Positions 15,271-15,487 of a stretch of DNA of 15,487 nucleotides are shown piece after piece (the first letter of the stretch is position 1; every line of letters starts with the position of its first letter). The position numbers were made by a program, and so were the translations under genes. The DNA comes from Bacillota bacterium (GTDB taxonomy: Bacteria > Bacillota > Clostridia > Christensenellales > SZUA-584), in NCBI GenBank assembly GCA_023397655.1, contig JAEWTW010000011.1, positions 1 through 15,487 on the forward strand. The letters run 5' to 3'. The notes beneath the pieces are model-generated. The model was not told the DNA's origin. It did no database searches and saw only the letters and a list, made by a program, of their open reading frames with translations.

Positions 15271-15286
15271 AATTCTTCTATATGCT
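15271..15286 (+). repeat. Retron inverted repeat arm a2
   Basis: AATTCTTCTATATGCT is the exact reverse complement of 15134-15149. It ends 18 nt before the reverse transcriptase ATG. Confidence 0.85.
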
Positions 15287-15304
15287 TTTTATTAAGGAAT
15301 AGTT

Positions 15305-15487
15305 ATGATAGGTAGATCTTCTGAAGAAATCAAAGAGAAATTTTTTAAGATGCATACCAGACAAGATGTTGCTGATATCTTAGAAATCAAAGATGTCAGT
15401 TTACGTTATTTCTTATTTAAAAAACGTCCTGAAAATATGTATACGAAATTTAGCATACCAAAGCGAGGAGGAGGGGAACGTATTATC
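15305..15487 (+). CDS. Retron-type reverse transcriptase, N-terminal part (runs off window)
   Basis: The first 61 codons of an open frame that continues past the window end. An AAGGA Shine-Dalgarno (15294-15298) lies 6 nt before the ATG. The sequence has a helical lead (KEKFFKMHTRQDVADILEI, about 10-28), then VSLRYFLFKKRP (31-42) and NMYTKFSIPKRGGGERII (44-61). The pattern of an LxYxLxK-like segment followed by Y-x-x-F-x-I-P-K-R-x-G-G-x-R-x-I is the N-terminal signature of bacterial retron reverse transcriptases (motif 0/1 region). The catalytic YxDD motif and the retron-specific NAxxH and VTG motifs lie beyond the window. Codons are AT-rich, unlike the GC-rich host genes, suggesting acquisition by transfer. 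With the inverted-repeat RNA upstream, a retron is far more likely than a group II intron or DGR enzyme. The effector gene is not visible. Confidence 0.85.
   Translation, partial: MIGRSSEEIKEKFFKMHTRQDVADILEIKDVSLRYFLFKKRPENMYTKFSIPKRGGGERII

Larger units (their letters stand above)
15134..15286 (+). ncRNA. Retron msr-msd non-coding RNA
   Basis: A 153-nt region bounded by perfectly complementary 16-nt arms, a1 (15134-15149) and a2 (15271-15286), immediately upstream of a reverse transcriptase gene: the arrangement of retron msr-msd RNA, template and primer for msDNA. Visible inside: a small hairpin CGTT(A)GCG-TTA-CGCAACG (15156-15173); a stem GGAC/GTCC (15191-15194 with 15204-15207) with a 9-nt loop containing TTTCG, like an msr stem-loop of retron Ec86 as I recall it; and a probable msd hairpin CGGA/TCCG (15224-15227 with 15243-15246) with inner TGCA-CTA-TGCA (15229-15239). 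An alternative long pairing, TGTAC(A)GGA 15185-15193 with TCCGTACA 15243-15250, is also possible. Branching G candidates are G15150 (just after a1) and G15161 (in TTAGCG). The msd would be short (about 60 nt). Confidence 0.78.

Noticed and set aside
15134..15286. Inverted repeat as a transposon end, CRISPR unit or DGR template repeat
   Set aside because: There is one pair of arms only, no spacer periodicity, no target duplication and no variable-repeat partner in the window. The position directly before an RT gene with an aligned promoter fits a retron better.
15305..15487. Group II intron maturase as the identity of the RT fragment
   Set aside because: No intron 5' boundary (GUGYG type) or domain structure is visible upstream, and the short N-terminus before the IPKR-GG-R-I motif is retron-like. 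The full sequence is still needed to be certain.

Overview
This is a chromosomal segment from a Gram-positive anaerobe-like bacterium, most likely Bacillota/Clostridia. The clues are the str operon order rpsL-rpsG-fusA-tuf, strong purine-rich ribosome binding sites (AGGAGG type), a 156-residue S7 and a clostridial-type phosphofructokinase. The core genes are rather GC-rich. I cannot name a genus; an order near Christensenellales is only a guess.

Layout, all genes on the + strand. (1) 75-4336 is the str operon: ribosomal proteins S12 and S7, EF-G and EF-Tu, closed by a strong terminator at 4358-4390. (2) 4441-4574 holds a decayed copy of the 3' end of tuf followed by a second, similar terminator, the remains of an old tuf duplication. 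(3) 4704-6152 encodes an unassigned membrane protein with an N-terminal zinc ribbon. (4) 6295-7356 encodes a PfkA-family phosphofructokinase with its own promoter and terminator. (5) 7471-13602 is a tight operon with a near-consensus promoter: glmU, a HAD phosphatase, pth (peptidyl-tRNA hydrolase) and mfd (transcription-repair coupling factor), joined by overlaps or a 2-nt gap. An aldo/keto reductase follows at 13686-14669. (6) 14786-15076 is a tRNA unit: promoter, tRNA-Ser(CGA), tRNA-Ala(CGC), terminator. The tRNA-Ala has three mispairs in its acceptor stem.

(7) The last ~400 bases are different: AT-rich, and carrying what looks like the beginning of a retron. An extended -10 promoter (15120-15128) fires into a structured RNA bounded by a perfect 16-nt inverted repeat (15134-15149 and 15271-15286, the a1/a2 arms of an msr-msd RNA). 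The RNA is followed 18 nt later by an ORF (15305 to the window end) whose first 61 residues match the N-terminus of retron reverse transcriptases, ending in the FSIPKRGGGERII motif. The window stops before the catalytic YxDD region and before any effector gene, so the retron type cannot be set. Its position directly after a tRNA pair and its base composition suggest horizontally acquired anti-phage defence.
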